This document shows positions 8,150 to 17,657 of a stretch of 64,000 nucleotides of DNA, piece by piece. The position numbers and the translations under genes were made by a program. Every line of letters starts with the position of its first letter. Within the stretch, counting starts at the first letter, position 1. The stretch comes from Thalassospira xianhensis MCCC 1A02616 (GTDB taxonomy: Bacteria > Pseudomonadota > Alphaproteobacteria > Rhodospirillales > Thalassospiraceae): the NCBI RefSeq assembly GCF_003326475.1, contig NZ_JPWA01000013.1, forward strand, positions 1 to 64,000, read 5' to 3'. The notes under the pieces are model-generated. The model worked only from the letters and a program-made list of their open reading frames with translations, was not told the DNA's origin and made no database searches.

Positions 8150-8614
8150 ATGACACTGCGTGTTGAAAACCATTTCAAACTTGCATCAAAATGCATAAAG
8201 CCGATGATGGCGTTGGAAGGTGCCATTCAGGAAAGCAGCCTCGAACACCGTTTGCTCGAACTCGTTAAAATCCGTGCGTCTCAGATCAATGGCTGTGCAT
8301 TTTGTCTTCACATGCACACCACCGATGCCCGTGCTGCCGGAGAAACCGAAATGCGTATCTATATGCTTGATGCATGGCGGGAATCATCGCTTTACAGTGC
8401 CCGGGAACGGGCAGCACTTGCCTGGACCGAAACCCTGACGCTGATCGCCGACAAGGGTGCTTCCGACGACGAATATGCTGCCCTTGCCAGTGTATTCACC
8501 CCTGAAGAACAGGTTTATCTGACCATGGCTATCGGTGCGATCAATACCTGGAACCGGTTCCAGATCGGCTTTGCCGCGTCTCATCCGATCAATGCATCCG
8601 ATGTACCCGCCTGA
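8150..8614 (+). CDS. Carboxymuconolactone decarboxylase / AhpD-like protein
   Basis: 154 residues. It has the AhpD-type core: LLELVKIRASQINGCAFC followed by LHMHTTDAR, giving the CxxC-H redox motif (CAFCLHMH). The C-terminal helices (QVYLTMAIGAINTWNRFQIGF) fit the YurZ/CMD fold. Proteins of this type are alkylhydroperoxidase-like thiol reductases rather than true decarboxylases. This is the best-known partner gene of ECF41 sigma factors, and the sigma gene starts inside its last codons, so the two are translationally coupled. Its role may be detoxifying a peroxide or reactive organic compound; the substrate is unknown. Confidence 0.9.
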   Translation: MTLRVENHFKLASKCIKPMMALEGAIQESSLEHRLLELVKIRASQINGCAFCLHMHTTDARAAGETEMRIYMLDAWRESSLYSARERAALAWTETLTLIADKGASDDEYAALASVFTPEEQVYLTMAIGAINTWNRFQIGFAASHPINASDVPA

Positions 8615-9347
8615 TGAAGCAACAGCGGTGTTCGAAGAACACCGCACCCAACTCAAACGGCTGGCTTATCGCATGCTTGGCTCTTTGGCCGAGGCGGACG
8701 ACGTCGTCCAGGATGCCTGGATTCGCTGGCAACGCACCGATCACAACGTTGTCCGCAATCCCGGCGTTTTTCTGAAACGGATCGTGACCCATCTTTGTCT
8801 TGATGTAATGAAGTCCGCCCGTGCCCAGCGCGAGGTTTACGTCGGCAACTGGTTACCCGAACCGTTGGTGGAGTTAGAGGAAGAACCGCAAACCGACGAG
8901 TTGACCCTTGGCCTTATGCTCGTGCTTGAGCGGCTTTCACCGTTGGAACGTGCTGCATTTCTATTGCACGACGTTTTTGCGGTGTCCCTTAACGATGTCG
9001 CCGAAACACTGGACCGCGATCCTGCCGCCATCCGACAGCTTGCCGTGCGTGCCCGCAAACATGTTCAGGCAGCCAAACCGCGATACAGCGTCGAACGTGA
9101 CGAAGGTGAAAAAATCACGCTGGCCTTTTTCAAGGCCGCTACACATGGCGACACCGAGAAGCTTCTGTCTTTTCTTTGGATCGACGGGTTACCCGGCTTT
9201 GCCAGTCTGGAACGCGGCAATGTCTTGCAAACCACCGCCCTTGATATCCGTGACGGCAAGATCCGCCGTATTTTCATCACACGCAATCCCGACAAGCTTC
9301 GCAACGTTGCCAGGTTGCTGAACTTGCCTGATCCACAGGCTCACTGA
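8601..9347 (+). CDS. ECF41/SigJ-type sigma factor with shortened C-terminal domain
   Basis: About 248 residues. Sigma region 2 (RLAYRMLGSLAEADDVVQDAWIRW) and region 4 (LSPLERAAFLLHDVFAVSLNDVAETL) are intact. Between them lies WLPEP, the linker motif typical of ECF41. The C-terminal SnoaL-like extension normally carries a DGGGK motif and an NPDKL motif. Here NPDKL is present (RNPDKLRNV) but the stretch holding DGGGK is absent: the sequence jumps from GDTEKLLSFL straight to WIDGLPGFASLERG. By comparison with typical family length roughly 50 residues are missing, in frame. In ECF41 the extension controls activity in place of an anti-sigma factor, so this deletion may alter control. ATG 8601 (or 8592) overlaps the CMD gene by 14 nt or more. 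Confidence 0.88.
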   Translation: MYPPDEATAVFEEHRTQLKRLAYRMLGSLAEADDVVQDAWIRWQRTDHNVVRNPGVFLKRIVTHLCLDVMKSARAQREVYVGNWLPEPLVELEEEPQTDELTLGLMLVLERLSPLERAAFLLHDVFAVSLNDVAETLDRDPAAIRQLAVRARKHVQAAKPRYSVERDEGEKITLAFFKAATHGDTEKLLSFLWIDGLPGFASLERGNVLQTTALDIRDGKIRRIFITRNPDKLRNVARLLNLPDPQAH

Positions 9348-9482
9348 TTTTTTTTATCGATCACGACATAGTTTGATAAGTATCGCGACGCACAGATTGA
9401 TCCTTGTCAAAACATCATCGCGCATTCGGTGTTAGCGTGTTGTCATAGTTATTCCGCACACGCTTGGGGAGCATTGCGCAAG

Positions 9483-9671
9483 ATGAAAACCGATTCCAAG
9501 GTATCCCTGCCCCTTTTGGGCATTTTGCTGGTCGCTGTAATTGGCCTGGTTCTGTATCTGGCCGGTTATGTGCTTGCGCATTTCGGCATTCCTGTCGCAT
9601 CGATCTGGATTTATGTCGCTCTGGCGCTGGTTCCGGTCTGCTTCCTTGTGCTCCTGGATTTCAGCCGCTAA
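9483..9671 (+). CDS. Small two-helix membrane protein
   Basis: 62 residues with two strongly hydrophobic stretches (LLGILLVAVIGLVLYLAGYVL and IWIYVALALVPVCFLVLL), a short charged N-terminus (MKTDSK) and a DFSR tail. ATG 9483 follows a GGGGAG site 10 nt upstream. I do not recognise the family. It stands alone between the sigma factor gene and a terminator, convergent with the GGDEF-EAL gene. Confidence 0.6.
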   Translation: MKTDSKVSLPLLGILLVAVIGLVLYLAGYVLAHFGIPVASIWIYVALALVPVCFLVLLDFSR

Positions 9672-9691
9672 GCATTGTACTGAACGCTGAC

Positions 9692-9730
9692 AACAAACGG
9701 CCTGCCGCATTTCGGACAGGCCGTTTTGTT
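9692..9730. terminator. Bidirectional intrinsic terminator
   Basis: AACAAACGGCCTG pairs with CAGGCCGTTTTGTT around a 12-nt loop, with A and T runs on either side. It lies between the convergent small membrane protein (plus) and GGDEF-EAL gene (minus). Confidence 0.85.
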
Positions 9731-9744
9731 TATCCGATGCAGGA

Positions 9745-11811
9745 TCAAACGTTTGGTTCCGTTTTCTGCCAATGCGGATCATCACAGGGGCTGCTGGATG
9801 GCCGGGCAAAGAAATAGCCCTGATAGGCGTCCACACCCATCGCCGCAAGTTCACTGCGCTGTTGTTCGGTTTCAATACCTTCGGCAATCACATCAAGCCC
9901 GAACCGATGCGCAATCAAAATCGCCCCTTCAATTACCGCGCGTGCGTTGATATCCATGTTCAGGATAAAGGATTTGTCGATTTTGACGGCATCGACACGG
10001 ATCTGATGCAACCGCGAAAGCGACGAATAGCCGGTGCCGAAATCATCGATATGGATTTCCACCCCCTGATCATGCAGATCGGAAAGGACTTCCGAAATCA
10101 GTTGCATGCGCCGGATATCAAATATCGATTCTGTCACTTCAATAATCAGGCGATTGGCCGGCAGCCCCGTTTCAAGCAGAAGGTTCTCCACCATACGCGC
10201 AAAGCGTGGCACCACAATCTGACGGACCGAGACGTTAACCGCCACCTTAGGCCCACCTGCAAAACCGGACCAGTCAAGGATGGTTTTGCAGGCCTCTCGC
10301 ATGACCCATTCACCGATATCGACAATCAGCGCAGATTCCTCGGCAATCGGGATAAACTCGTCGGGCGGTATACGCCCAAGTTCGCCACTTTCCCACCGCA
10401 GCAAAACTTCGTAGGCCTCGATTTCCCCATTTTTTGCACTAATCACTGGCTGGTATTCAAGATACAGCTCGTCGCCGGGCATCGCCTGACGCAAGGCCTG
10501 ATTGATGGCAAGCCGGCGTTCCTGTTCGACCAGCAATTTGCTGTCATAACTGTGCACGCTGCCACGTCCCGATCGTTTGACTTCAGCCGCGGCCAAATCG
10601 GCCCAGTGGATCATTTCGGCAATTTGCGGGTTTTCGGTCTTCCCGAAAGCAACGCCGGTACTAAAACCGACATGCAATGTCTGTCCCGCAATATGGATGG
10701 GCCGGTTGACCGCCGCACGAACTTCACCGATGGTCTGGTCAACCAGTTGATGCAGGTTTTCGGGCTGGTCCGTCAGGATCATGATGAATTCATCGCCGCC
10801 CCAACGTCCCACCGCGTGACGATCATCAACATATTCCCGCAGGCGGGCCGAAACTTCCTTAAGCACCAGATCGCCGATTGCATGGCTCAACCCGTCATTG
10901 ATCTGTTTGAAATGATCAAGATCAATGAACAGAACTGCATAAGCACGATTACCGTGGCTTGCACGAGCTTCTTCAAACCAGGACACAATGCCGTCACGGT
11001 TCAGCAATCCGGTCAAAGTATCACGGACCAGAAGATTGCGAAGTTCCCGCGTCCGTTTCGCCACGCGAGCTTCCAGCGTCATATTCCAGTCACGGGTGAT
11101 CCGGTTCTGTTCACGCAGATCATCCACCAGACCGTCATTTTCGTGTTTAAGCGCAAGCGACCGATAGAGAATTACATGATTGTTGCGATGGGTAACCATC
11201 ATGACAGTCAGAAATATGAAACCCAGTGCGGCCAGCACATAATTCGGTTCGGGCATGACTATCAATACAATGCTGGCTGGCAGCAGCAACATCACGAGAT
11301 AAAAGCGGCCAACTCTGAAAACAGGGGCCAGAATACCCGTTGCCCCGCCAGCAAGTCCGGCCAGAATGATCAGCATGACAAACCGGCTTTCATTGCTTTG
11401 CTCCGGCAGATCAAAGATGGCTGCCAACGCCCAAAGCGTTGCCCCGGAACAAACACCCAAGGCATATCTCACAAGCCATTTGTGGAAATCCGTATCATCA
11501 AACGCCGAAACCAGCCGCCGTTCGGCATGATAACGATATCCGCCAAACAACCGGATCACAGTCGTTATAATGATCACGGCAATCCACATGCTCATGCCAA
11601 ATGACAGTTCACCCTGAAACCACAGGGTTCCTGCAAGACCGCTTCCGGCCGAAAGATTGACAAGAACATTCGCCCAGTTGTTACGATAGGCAAGGTCAAG
11701 AAGGTCCCCACGGACCTTCTTTTGCAGCTCCAGCCCTGCTTCGTTCCCGTGTCCGGGTTCCAAAAGCAGCCGTTTCAAGGTTTTGGCCACCCTGGCCGTT
11801 AACTGCCCCAT
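9745..11811 (-). CDS. Membrane GGDEF-EAL cyclic-di-GMP protein
   Basis: 688 residues. Residues ~45-210 contain six hydrophobic segments forming a membrane sensor domain. A short coiled stretch follows (~225-255), then GGDEF (~260-420) with an intact RWGGDEF active site at ~337-342, and EAL (~430-680). The EAL signature reads YEVLLRW (EVL instead of EAL, with the glutamate kept); NVSVRQ, EVTES, IDDFGTGYSS and the lysine in VKIDKSF are all present, so phosphodiesterase activity is plausible. No canonical RxxD product-inhibition site is obvious before GGDEF. It would make and/or break cyclic-di-GMP at the inner membrane in response to an unknown signal. It is a single gene ending at the bidirectional terminator 9692-9730. 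Confidence 0.93.
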   Translation of the reverse strand: MGQLTARVAKTLKRLLLEPGHGNEAGLELQKKVRGDLLDLAYRNNWANVLVNLSAGSGLAGTLWFQGELSFGMSMWIAVIIITTVIRLFGGYRYHAERRLVSAFDDTDFHKWLVRYALGVCSGATLWALAAIFDLPEQSNESRFVMLIILAGLAGGATGILAPVFRVGRFYLVMLLLPASIVLIVMPEPNYVLAALGFIFLTVMMVTHRNNHVILYRSLALKHENDGLVDDLREQNRITRDWNMTLEARVAKRTRELRNLLVRDTLTGLLNRDGIVSWFEEARASHGNRAYAVLFIDLDHFKQINDGLSHAIGDLVLKEVSARLREYVDDRHAVGRWGGDEFIMILTDQPENLHQLVDQTIGEVRAAVNRPIHIAGQTLHVGFSTGVAFGKTENPQIAEMIHWADLAAAEVKRSGRGSVHSYDSKLLVEQERRLAINQALRQAMPGDELYLEYQPVISAKNGEIEAYEVLLRWESGELGRIPPDEFIPIAEESALIVDIGEWVMREACKTILDWSGFAGGPKVAVNVSVRQIVVPRFARMVENLLLETGLPANRLIIEVTESIFDIRRMQLISEVLSDLHDQGVEIHIDDFGTGYSSLSRLHQIRVDAVKIDKSFILNMDINARAVIEGAILIAHRFGLDVIAEGIETEQQRSELAAMGVDAYQGYFFARPSSSPCDDPHWQKTEPNV

Positions 11812-11948
11812 CCGGTATTTCCGTTACAGCCGTTTACACGCTCAACCATCGGATGCGTAACATTAGCCGTTTGGATAGTAAGCAGTCACCTCGCATAATT
11901 CCAGACAGAAAGTATGGTTTTTTCGGAGCAAGACCCCTTGTAACACCC

Positions 11949-11983
11949 AAAACCGGCCAAGACATGACGTCCCGGCCGGTTTT
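11949..11983 (-). terminator. Terminator after the SDR gene
   Basis: Perfect 10-bp inverted repeat AAAACCGGCC / GGCCGGTTTT, 14 bp after the SDR stop codon; on the minus strand it ends in TTTTGGG. Confidence 0.75.
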
Positions 11984-11996
11984 CCATAACTGATCG

Positions 11997-12596
11997 TTAG
12001 AAAATCTCGAAAACCTGACCGGTTTGAAGACCTTCGACCGACTTTGCATAACCAAGGGCCGCACGTGACGCCGGAACGGGGGCATGCCCGCGGAAATACG
12101 GTGCATAGCCTTCCATTGCCTCAAGGATCACACCGGGGCTGACCGCATTGATTCGCAGGCCCGGCTTCATTTCAATCGCGGCGGCACGCACGAATGACTC
12201 GATTGCGCCATTCACCATCGAGGCCGAGCTGCCATAACGGATCGGATCTTTGGACAGGATACCGGTAGTCAGCGTGAATGATGCGTTATCCGCCACATGG
12301 TCACGCCCGACCAGCACCAGATTGACCTGCCCCATCAGCTTATCATTGATACCGATGCGGTATTTGTCATCGTCCATTTCGGAAAAGTCACCGAAATGAA
12401 CCTTACCCGTCGCTGAAACGACCGCGTCAACCTTGCCGACCTTGGCAAACATTGCCCGGATTGATGCAATATCGATCAGGTCAACATTGACATCCCCACT
12501 TGAGCGGGACGCACGAATGATTTCATGACGTTGGGATAATTCGGCATCAATCCCGCGTCCGATGATTCCCGATGCGCCTACCAACAGAACTTTCAT
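11997..12596 (-). CDS. Short-chain dehydrogenase/reductase
   Basis: 199 residues, a compact SDR. The N-terminal nucleotide-binding motif is VGASGIIGRGI. The active-site region reads SATGKVHFG then TTGILSKDPIRYGSSASMVNGAIESFV, where the usual YxxxK is not in standard form, so catalysis is uncertain. PGLRINAVSPG is the conserved SDR C-terminal segment. This short type (YWQ family-like) is often annotated as a short-chain dehydrogenase of unknown substrate. The start at 12596 follows GGAGGATGAA. It is divergent from a LysR regulator across 105 bp with two palindromes, so control by that regulator is likely. Confidence 0.85.
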   Translation of the reverse strand: MKVLLVGASGIIGRGIDAELSQRHEIIRASRSSGDVNVDLIDIASIRAMFAKVGKVDAVVSATGKVHFGDFSEMDDDKYRIGINDKLMGQVNLVLVGRDHVADNASFTLTTGILSKDPIRYGSSASMVNGAIESFVRAAAIEMKPGLRINAVSPGVILEAMEGYAPYFRGHAPVPASRAALGYAKSVEGLQTGQVFEIF

Positions 12597-12667
12597 TTCA
12601 TCCTCCATCTTCGGAATATGTTGCAATGGAGGGATCGTCTCACAGGACAATTTTGATGTTAATCTGG

Positions 12668-12701
12668 TGTTTTTCAAACATTTTGTTTAATATTTTAAAC
12701 A
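12668..12701. promoter_or_regulatory. Tandem palindromes in the SDR-LysR divergent promoter
   Basis: TGTTT-TTC-AAACA (12668-12680) fits the T-N11-A pattern of LysR boxes. TGTTTAA-TATT-TTAAACA (12684-12701) follows and ends directly at the lysR start codon. The two sites are about 18 bp centre to centre. Binding of the adjacent LysR protein, with autorepression, is inferred from position. Confidence 0.5.
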
Positions 12702-13646
12702 ATGAAAGATCATCTTAGTGAAATGCGCAGCTTTGCGGCGGTTATAGAAAATGGTGGCTTTACCCAGGCAGCCAAGGCGCTTGGCGTATCCAAGGGCCTG
12801 ATCAGCCAGCATGTCAAACGGCTGGAGGCCGAACTTGGTGCGCAATTGCTGTTCCGGTCCACACGCAAAGTCGAACCGACCGAGATCGGCACAACCTTTC
12901 TGGGCTATTGCCAAAACATCACCCAAAGTGCCGCCGCTGCATTCGAGGCCGTCGAAGCCTTGCGCGGCGAGCCGGTGGGAACCGTGCGCATCACGGTTCC
13001 CGTTTCCTTTGGTGAAATGTTTCTTGATGACATCATCGTCGCGTTTCAAAGAACCCATCCACGCATCCAGATCGAGATGGAGCTGGAGAATACGTTTCGC
13101 GATCTGCAATCGGCCCATATCGATATCGCCATTCGTGCCGGACTAACCGACGATCCGGCACAAGTTGCCATTCCGCTCGGTCAATTATCCGAACTGATCT
13201 GCGCCAGTCCGGCCTACTGGGCAAAGCATCCAAAACCTGAAACGCCTGCTGATCTGGCAAATCACAATTGCCTGCTGAACTTTCAGTACTACAAGGACGG
13301 CAATTGGGTTTTCTTTTCTGATGATGGCGCACAATCAGTTCCAGCGCAGGGTAATCTGCGCCTGAACCATTATCCACTTTTGCGCAATGCCGCGATCCGC
13401 GGCTTGGGGGTTGCCCGGCTGCCCCGTTATGTTGCCCTTCCGGCAATCTTTGAAGGATTGCTTGAAACGGCACTTAATGGCTATTCATCACCCTTGCGGC
13501 CGATCTATCTGGTTTACCCGTATCAGGCGAACCTGCCAGTCAAGAACCGGCTGATGATCGATTTTATCCGCAGTTGGTTTATTGAACGCCCGGACCTTCT
13601 GGAAACCAAGACGGCATCGCTTAGGCAAATCCCGTCAGCGCCATAA
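12702..13646 (+). CDS. LysR-family transcriptional regulator
   Basis: 314 residues. The N-terminal winged HTH is clear (FAAVIENGGFTQAAKALGVSKGLISQHVKRLE), followed by the periplasmic-binding-like effector domain (VRITVPVSFGE onward, residues ~90-295). It resembles the CrgA/YafC subgroup, which often controls a divergently encoded oxidoreductase, here the SDR gene. Its 3' end overlaps the convergent gluQ gene by 26 nt. Confidence 0.93.
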   Translation: MKDHLSEMRSFAAVIENGGFTQAAKALGVSKGLISQHVKRLEAELGAQLLFRSTRKVEPTEIGTTFLGYCQNITQSAAAAFEAVEALRGEPVGTVRITVPVSFGEMFLDDIIVAFQRTHPRIQIEMELENTFRDLQSAHIDIAIRAGLTDDPAQVAIPLGQLSELICASPAYWAKHPKPETPADLANHNCLLNFQYYKDGNWVFFSDDGAQSVPAQGNLRLNHYPLLRNAAIRGLGVARLPRYVALPAIFEGLLETALNGYSSPLRPIYLVYPYQANLPVKNRLMIDFIRSWFIERPDLLETKTASLRQIPSAP

Positions 13647-14460
13647 CTTCAACAGCGGTCATGCCTTCTTCGCGCATGGATCGCAGCGTTTTGGATTTGT
13701 CCCGCTTGGCAAACCGTTTGCCATCCGGCCCAGTCAGCAAGCCGTGATGATGATATTCCGGCACATCGTAGCTCAACAGTTCCTGCAGCAATCGATGCAG
13801 GTGACTTGCAAAAAACAAATCTTCGCCGCGGGTGACAAGGTTGATCCCCTGCAAATGATCATCATGGGTCACCGACAGATGATAGCTGGTCGGTGTATCT
13901 TTGCGCGCCAGGACAACATCGCCAAATATTTCCGGTGTGGCATCCTGTTTACCGGCCTTGCGATCATACCATGACAATGGGCCATCAGCCTGCCTGAGGG
14001 CTCGCCCCATATCCAGACGCAGGGCATAGCTTTCACCGGCGGCCATGCGGCCTGCACGCTCGGACTTACTGCAATTACGGCAGGTTCCCGGATAATGCGC
14101 ACCATCAGGACCGTGCGGGGCATTTCCGATCCGCTCTATTTCCGACTGAATGTCTTTTCGGGTGCAAAAACAGGGATAAAGCAGACCGGCATCGGTCAAA
14201 CGATCAAGCACCTGCTGATAATCGCTGAAATGTTGCGACTGGATGCGAACGGGTTCTTCCCATTGAAGCCCCAGCCACCCGAGATCTTCGTAGATCGCAT
14301 CGATATATCCCGGACGACAGCGGGTCTGATCGATATCCTCAATCCGCAAAAGAAAACGACCATCCGGTCCAGCCTGTTTTGCAGAAAACAGGGCAGAGGC
14401 CGCATGGCCAAGATGCAGAAACCCGGTCGGACTGGGGGCAAATCGGGTAATGGCTGTCAT
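13621..14460 (-). CDS. gluQ: Glutamyl-Q tRNA(Asp) synthetase
   Basis: 279 residues, matching GluQRS, a truncated glutamyl-tRNA synthetase without an anticodon-binding domain. It loads glutamate onto the queuosine base of tRNA-Asp. Visible are RFAPSPTGFLHLGHA with the HIGH-type motif, FLLRIEDID, the zinc-binding cysteines (CFC at ~101-103 and CRNC at ~128-131), and a KMSKS-like loop KRFAKRDKS. It lies 20 bp downstream of cobT's stop on the upstream side of transcription order, so it is a separate or leading gene to nothing obvious; its own 3' end overlaps the convergent lysR. Confidence 0.95.
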   Translation of the reverse strand: MTAITRFAPSPTGFLHLGHAASALFSAKQAGPDGRFLLRIEDIDQTRCRPGYIDAIYEDLGWLGLQWEEPVRIQSQHFSDYQQVLDRLTDAGLLYPCFCTRKDIQSEIERIGNAPHGPDGAHYPGTCRNCSKSERAGRMAAGESYALRLDMGRALRQADGPLSWYDRKAGKQDATPEIFGDVVLARKDTPTSYHLSVTHDDHLQGINLVTRGEDLFFASHLHRLLQELLSYDVPEYHHHGLLTGPDGKRFAKRDKSKTLRSMREEGMTAVEVMALTGFA

Positions 14461-14480
14461 GACGCCCTTATCCCCTTTGC

Positions 14481-16442
14481 CTACCAGCGGTCCCGATCAC
14501 CGGTCGCCTTGTCTCTGGCGGTATCCGCAGGCACATGACGCATTGGGCGTTTGGGTTGACGCGCGCCCTGTTCATCGAACAGATCGGACAATTCGCGCAA
14601 CATGGTACCCCCCAGTTCTTCCGGATCGTTGATCGTTACAGCACGCTGATAATAGCGGGTAACATCATGGCCAATCCCGATCGCAAGCAATTCAACCGGT
14701 GAACGGGTCTGAATCCCGTCGATTACCTCGCGCAGGTGACGTTCGAGATAATTTCCGGAATTTACCGACAGGGTTGAATCATCGACCGGCGCCCCATCGG
14801 AAATCACCATCAGAATCCGGCGTTGTTCCGAACGGACAAGAAGGCGTTCATGCGCCCAAAGCAATGCTTCACCGTCGATATTTTCCTTAAGCAACCCTTC
14901 GCGCAACATCAGACCAAGATTTTTGCGCGCACGCCGCCACGGTGTATCGGCTGCCTTGTAGATAATGTGACGCAGATCGTTCAAACGGCCGGGTTTCGGC
15001 GGCTTGCCATTTTCAACCCATCTTTCGCGCGATTGACCGCCTTTCCACTGACGGGTGGTAAAGCCAAGGATTTCGACCTTCACCCCACAACGTTCAAGGG
15101 TGCGCGCCAGAATATCGGCCGAAAGGGCGGCAATCGTGATCGGCCGCCCACGCATGGAACCGGAATTATCGATCAGCAGGGTCACGACAGTATCGCGGAA
15201 ATCCGTATCCTGTTCCTGCTTGAAAGACAGCGAAGTTGACGGCGTTGCAACAATGCGGGCGAGTTTCGCCGCATCAAGAATGCCTTCTTCAAGGTCGAAA
15301 TCCCAGCCACGGTTCTGCTGCGCCATCAGGCGTCGTTGCAAGCGGTTGGCGAGGCGCGAAACAACGTTCTGCAAATTCGCCAGCTGTTTGTCGAGCATGG
15401 CACGCAGACGCGACAATTCAAGACCTTCGCAAAGCTCGTCTGCCGTAACGATTTCATCAAATTCACGGGTGAAGGGCTCATACCCGCGTTCAATCGGCTC
15501 GTTCCTGCCATCAAATTCCGGCTGTTCGCCCGGTCCAGCAGGCTGTTCTTCCTGCGACATGGCTTCAAGCTGCTGGTCGTCGATATCGCCTTCACCGGCT
15601 TCGGCTTCTTCGGTACCGGCGTCCTGCTGTTGATCGTCGCCATCCGGTTCGGATTCGTCAGCCTGCCCCTGCTGACCGCCCTGGCTGTCGAGTTCTTCAT
15701 CCGGGTCGGTCTCGCCGTCTTTTTCATCTTCGTCCTCGCCTTCATTTTCAGGCGGGGCATCATCGATATCATCTTCCAGCGAAAGATGATCAAGAAGACG
15801 GCGCAGCCCCCTTGCAAAGGCATCCTGATCGTCCAGAACATCACTTAGATCGACCAGATCTGCACCGGCATTTTTTTCGATATGCGCACGCCACAGATCG
15901 ATCAACGGACGGGCCGATTGGGGTGCTGGTTCACCTGTAAAAATCTCGCGTGCGAGCATGCCGATCGCATCGGCAAAAGGTGCATCTTCACGCGCGGTCA
16001 GACGATGGAAGTTCTTTGCACGGCAATCCTGTTCGGCATGTTCGCGAAGGTTCTTGCGCACACCGGGGAAATAACGCGAACCGACCGCCTCGCAACGCGC
16101 GGTTTCCAGCGCGTCGTAAACGGCCTGTGCCTCGGCCGTTTCAGGCATCCGTCGAGCATGCAGGGCCACGTCATGGTGACGCAGTTTCAGGGCCCAGCCG
16201 TCCGCAACACCGCGCAGATCGGCAACCTCGTCCTTTGGCAGGGCCTGTTTGGGCATCGGCAGGCGCACATGTTCACCATAGCCACCCGCCCGACCGCCTT
16301 TGACAAAGCCGACTTCAAGATCATTGCGTCCGGCAAGCGCGCGAAACGTCGCCGCTGTGCCGCGCAAAAATCCGGAAAGCGCTTCATCATTCTTCATCTT
16401 ACTACTCGCTTCTGGAATCAGGTCGCCGATTTGCTTTAACAA
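14481..16442 (-). CDS. cobT: Aerobic cobaltochelatase subunit CobT
   Basis: 653 residues. CobT is a component of the CobNST complex that inserts cobalt into hydrogenobyrinic acid a,c-diamide in aerobic cobalamin synthesis. Visible are a conserved N-terminal region ([25 protein letters not shown]), a very acidic low-complexity linker at about residues 220-310, and a C-terminal VWA domain with the MIDAS motif [10 protein letters not shown]. No ATG aligns well with the family N-terminus. TTG 16442 is chosen because AAGGA lies 7 nt upstream, overlapping the cobS stop codon; ATG 16397 is an alternative. It is translationally close to cobS (10-bp gap). The large subunit CobN is not in the window. 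Confidence 0.94.
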   Translation of the reverse strand: MLKQIGDLIPEASSKMKNDEALSGFLRGTAATFRALAGRNDLEVGFVKGGRAGGYGEHVRLPMPKQALPKDEVADLRGVADGWALKLRHHDVALHARRMPETAEAQAVYDALETARCEAVGSRYFPGVRKNLREHAEQDCRAKNFHRLTAREDAPFADAIGMLAREIFTGEPAPQSARPLIDLWRAHIEKNAGADLVDLSDVLDDQDAFARGLRRLLDHLSLEDDIDDAPPENEGEDEDEKDGETDPDEELDSQGGQQGQADESEPDGDDQQQDAGTEEAEAGEGDIDDQQLEAMSQEEQPAGPGEQPEFDGRNEPIERGYEPFTREFDEIVTADELCEGLELSRLRAMLDKQLANLQNVVSRLANRLQRRLMAQQNRGWDFDLEEGILDAAKLARIVATPSTSLSFKQEQDTDFRDTVVTLLIDNSGSMRGRPITIAALSADILARTLERCGVKVEILGFTTRQWKGGQSRERWVENGKPPKPGRLNDLRHIIYKAADTPWRRARKNLGLMLREGLLKENIDGEALLWAHERLLVRSEQRRILMVISDGAPVDDSTLSVNSGNYLERHLREVIDGIQTRSPVELLAIGIGHDVTRYYQRAVTINDPEELGGTMLRELSDLFDEQGARQPKRPMRHVPADTARDKATGDRDRW

Positions 16443-16452
16443 TGGATGGTCC

Positions 16453-17460
16453 TTAACGGACCATCACATTGATGGCTTCTTCGGGCAGTTCCTCGCCAAA
16501 GCACCGCTGATAATATTCAGCCAGAATCGGGCGTTCCACCTCGTCGCAACGGTTCAGGAACGTCACACGGAAGGCATAGGATATATCCCCGAAAATCTCG
16601 ACGTTTTCGGCCAGCGTAATAACGGTACGCGGGCTCATGACGGTCGAAATGTCGCCTGCAACAAACCCCTGACGGGTCAGATTCGCAAGTGCAACCATGG
16701 CCTCGATCTTCTTGCGGCCTTCGACATTATCGAACGACGGTACCTTGGCTGTAACGATGTTGGTTTCATCCGCAACCGAAAGATAGTTAAGCGTTGCCAC
16801 AATCGACCAACGATCCATCTGGGCCTGGTTGATTTGCTGGGTCCCGTGATAAAGGCCGGTTGTATCGCCAAGACCAACCGTGTTCGACGTGGCAAACAGA
16901 CGGAAATTCGGATGTGGATGGATGACCTTGTTCTGGTCAAGCAGGGTAAGCTTGCCATCGACTTCCAGAACACGCTGGATCACGAACATCACGTCCGGAC
17001 GGCCGGCATCATATTCATCAAACACCATCGCGACCGGGCGTTTAAGTGCCCACGGCAGAATGCCCTCTCGGAATTCCGTGATCTGTTTGCCATCGCGCAA
17101 CACAATGGCGTCCTTGCCGATCAGATCGATACGCGAAATGTGGCTATCGAGGTTCACACGGACACACGGCCAGTTCAGGCGTGCTGCAACCTGTTCGATA
17201 TGGGTCGATTTGCCCGTCCCGTGATAGCCTTGGATCATCACACGGCGGTTATGGGCGAAGCCCGCCAGAATGGCCAATGTGGTATCGCGATCAAACCGAT
17301 AGGTCGGATCGACCATTGGGACATGTTCGCTGCCCTGGCTGAATGCCGGAACTTTCATGTCGCTATCAATTCCGAACGCTTCGCGAACAGAGATTTTGAT
17401 GTCTGGTGCATCCAGCGGATGTTCGGCGGCTGCACCTGTCGCTTCGTAACCTTGGCTCAT
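16453..17460 (-). CDS. cobS: Aerobic cobaltochelatase subunit CobS
   Basis: 335 residues, a MoxR-like AAA+ ATPase. Walker A is GYHGTGKST (~residues 80-88) and Walker B is MVFDEYDAG (~143-151); a sensor region [16 protein letters not shown] follows. CobS hexamers and CobT form the chaperone-like ATPase part of the chelatase, which delivers cobalt with CobN. Length and motifs match CobS closely. It is upstream of cobT in the same operon. The J-domain gene lies 198 bp upstream on the same strand, an arrangement seen in other alphaproteobacteria. Confidence 0.96.
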   Translation of the reverse strand: MSQGYEATGAAAEHPLDAPDIKISVREAFGIDSDMKVPAFSQGSEHVPMVDPTYRFDRDTTLAILAGFAHNRRVMIQGYHGTGKSTHIEQVAARLNWPCVRVNLDSHISRIDLIGKDAIVLRDGKQITEFREGILPWALKRPVAMVFDEYDAGRPDVMFVIQRVLEVDGKLTLLDQNKVIHPHPNFRLFATSNTVGLGDTTGLYHGTQQINQAQMDRWSIVATLNYLSVADETNIVTAKVPSFDNVEGRKKIEAMVALANLTRQGFVAGDISTVMSPRTVITLAENVEIFGDISYAFRVTFLNRCDEVERPILAEYYQRCFGEELPEEAINVMVR

Positions 17461-17657
17461 AAGTACTCGCGCATTTTATCGGACCGGTGACGCGGTCTCG
17501 TTTGAAACTAGCTCATTAATAGCGGCTAAGATGCGCGTGACAAAGGGAAGATACGCAAAAAAACGTCTATCGCCGCAAATGGATCGAACAATGAAAAGGT
17601 CCGGAGCATGAATTGCAAGGCAGATTTTATCAAAATTTGCCCGTCAGCGATTTCTGA

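Noticed and set aside
9772-11604. Long plus-strand open frame of about 610 codons opposite the GGDEF-EAL gene
   Set aside because: Composition-driven shadow: the minus-strand frame has clear GGDEF and EAL motifs, while this one has no recognisable domain or credible start.
16300-17490. Plus-strand open frame of about 396 codons over cobS
   Set aside because: Antisense to an unmistakable CobS with Walker motifs; no family likeness.
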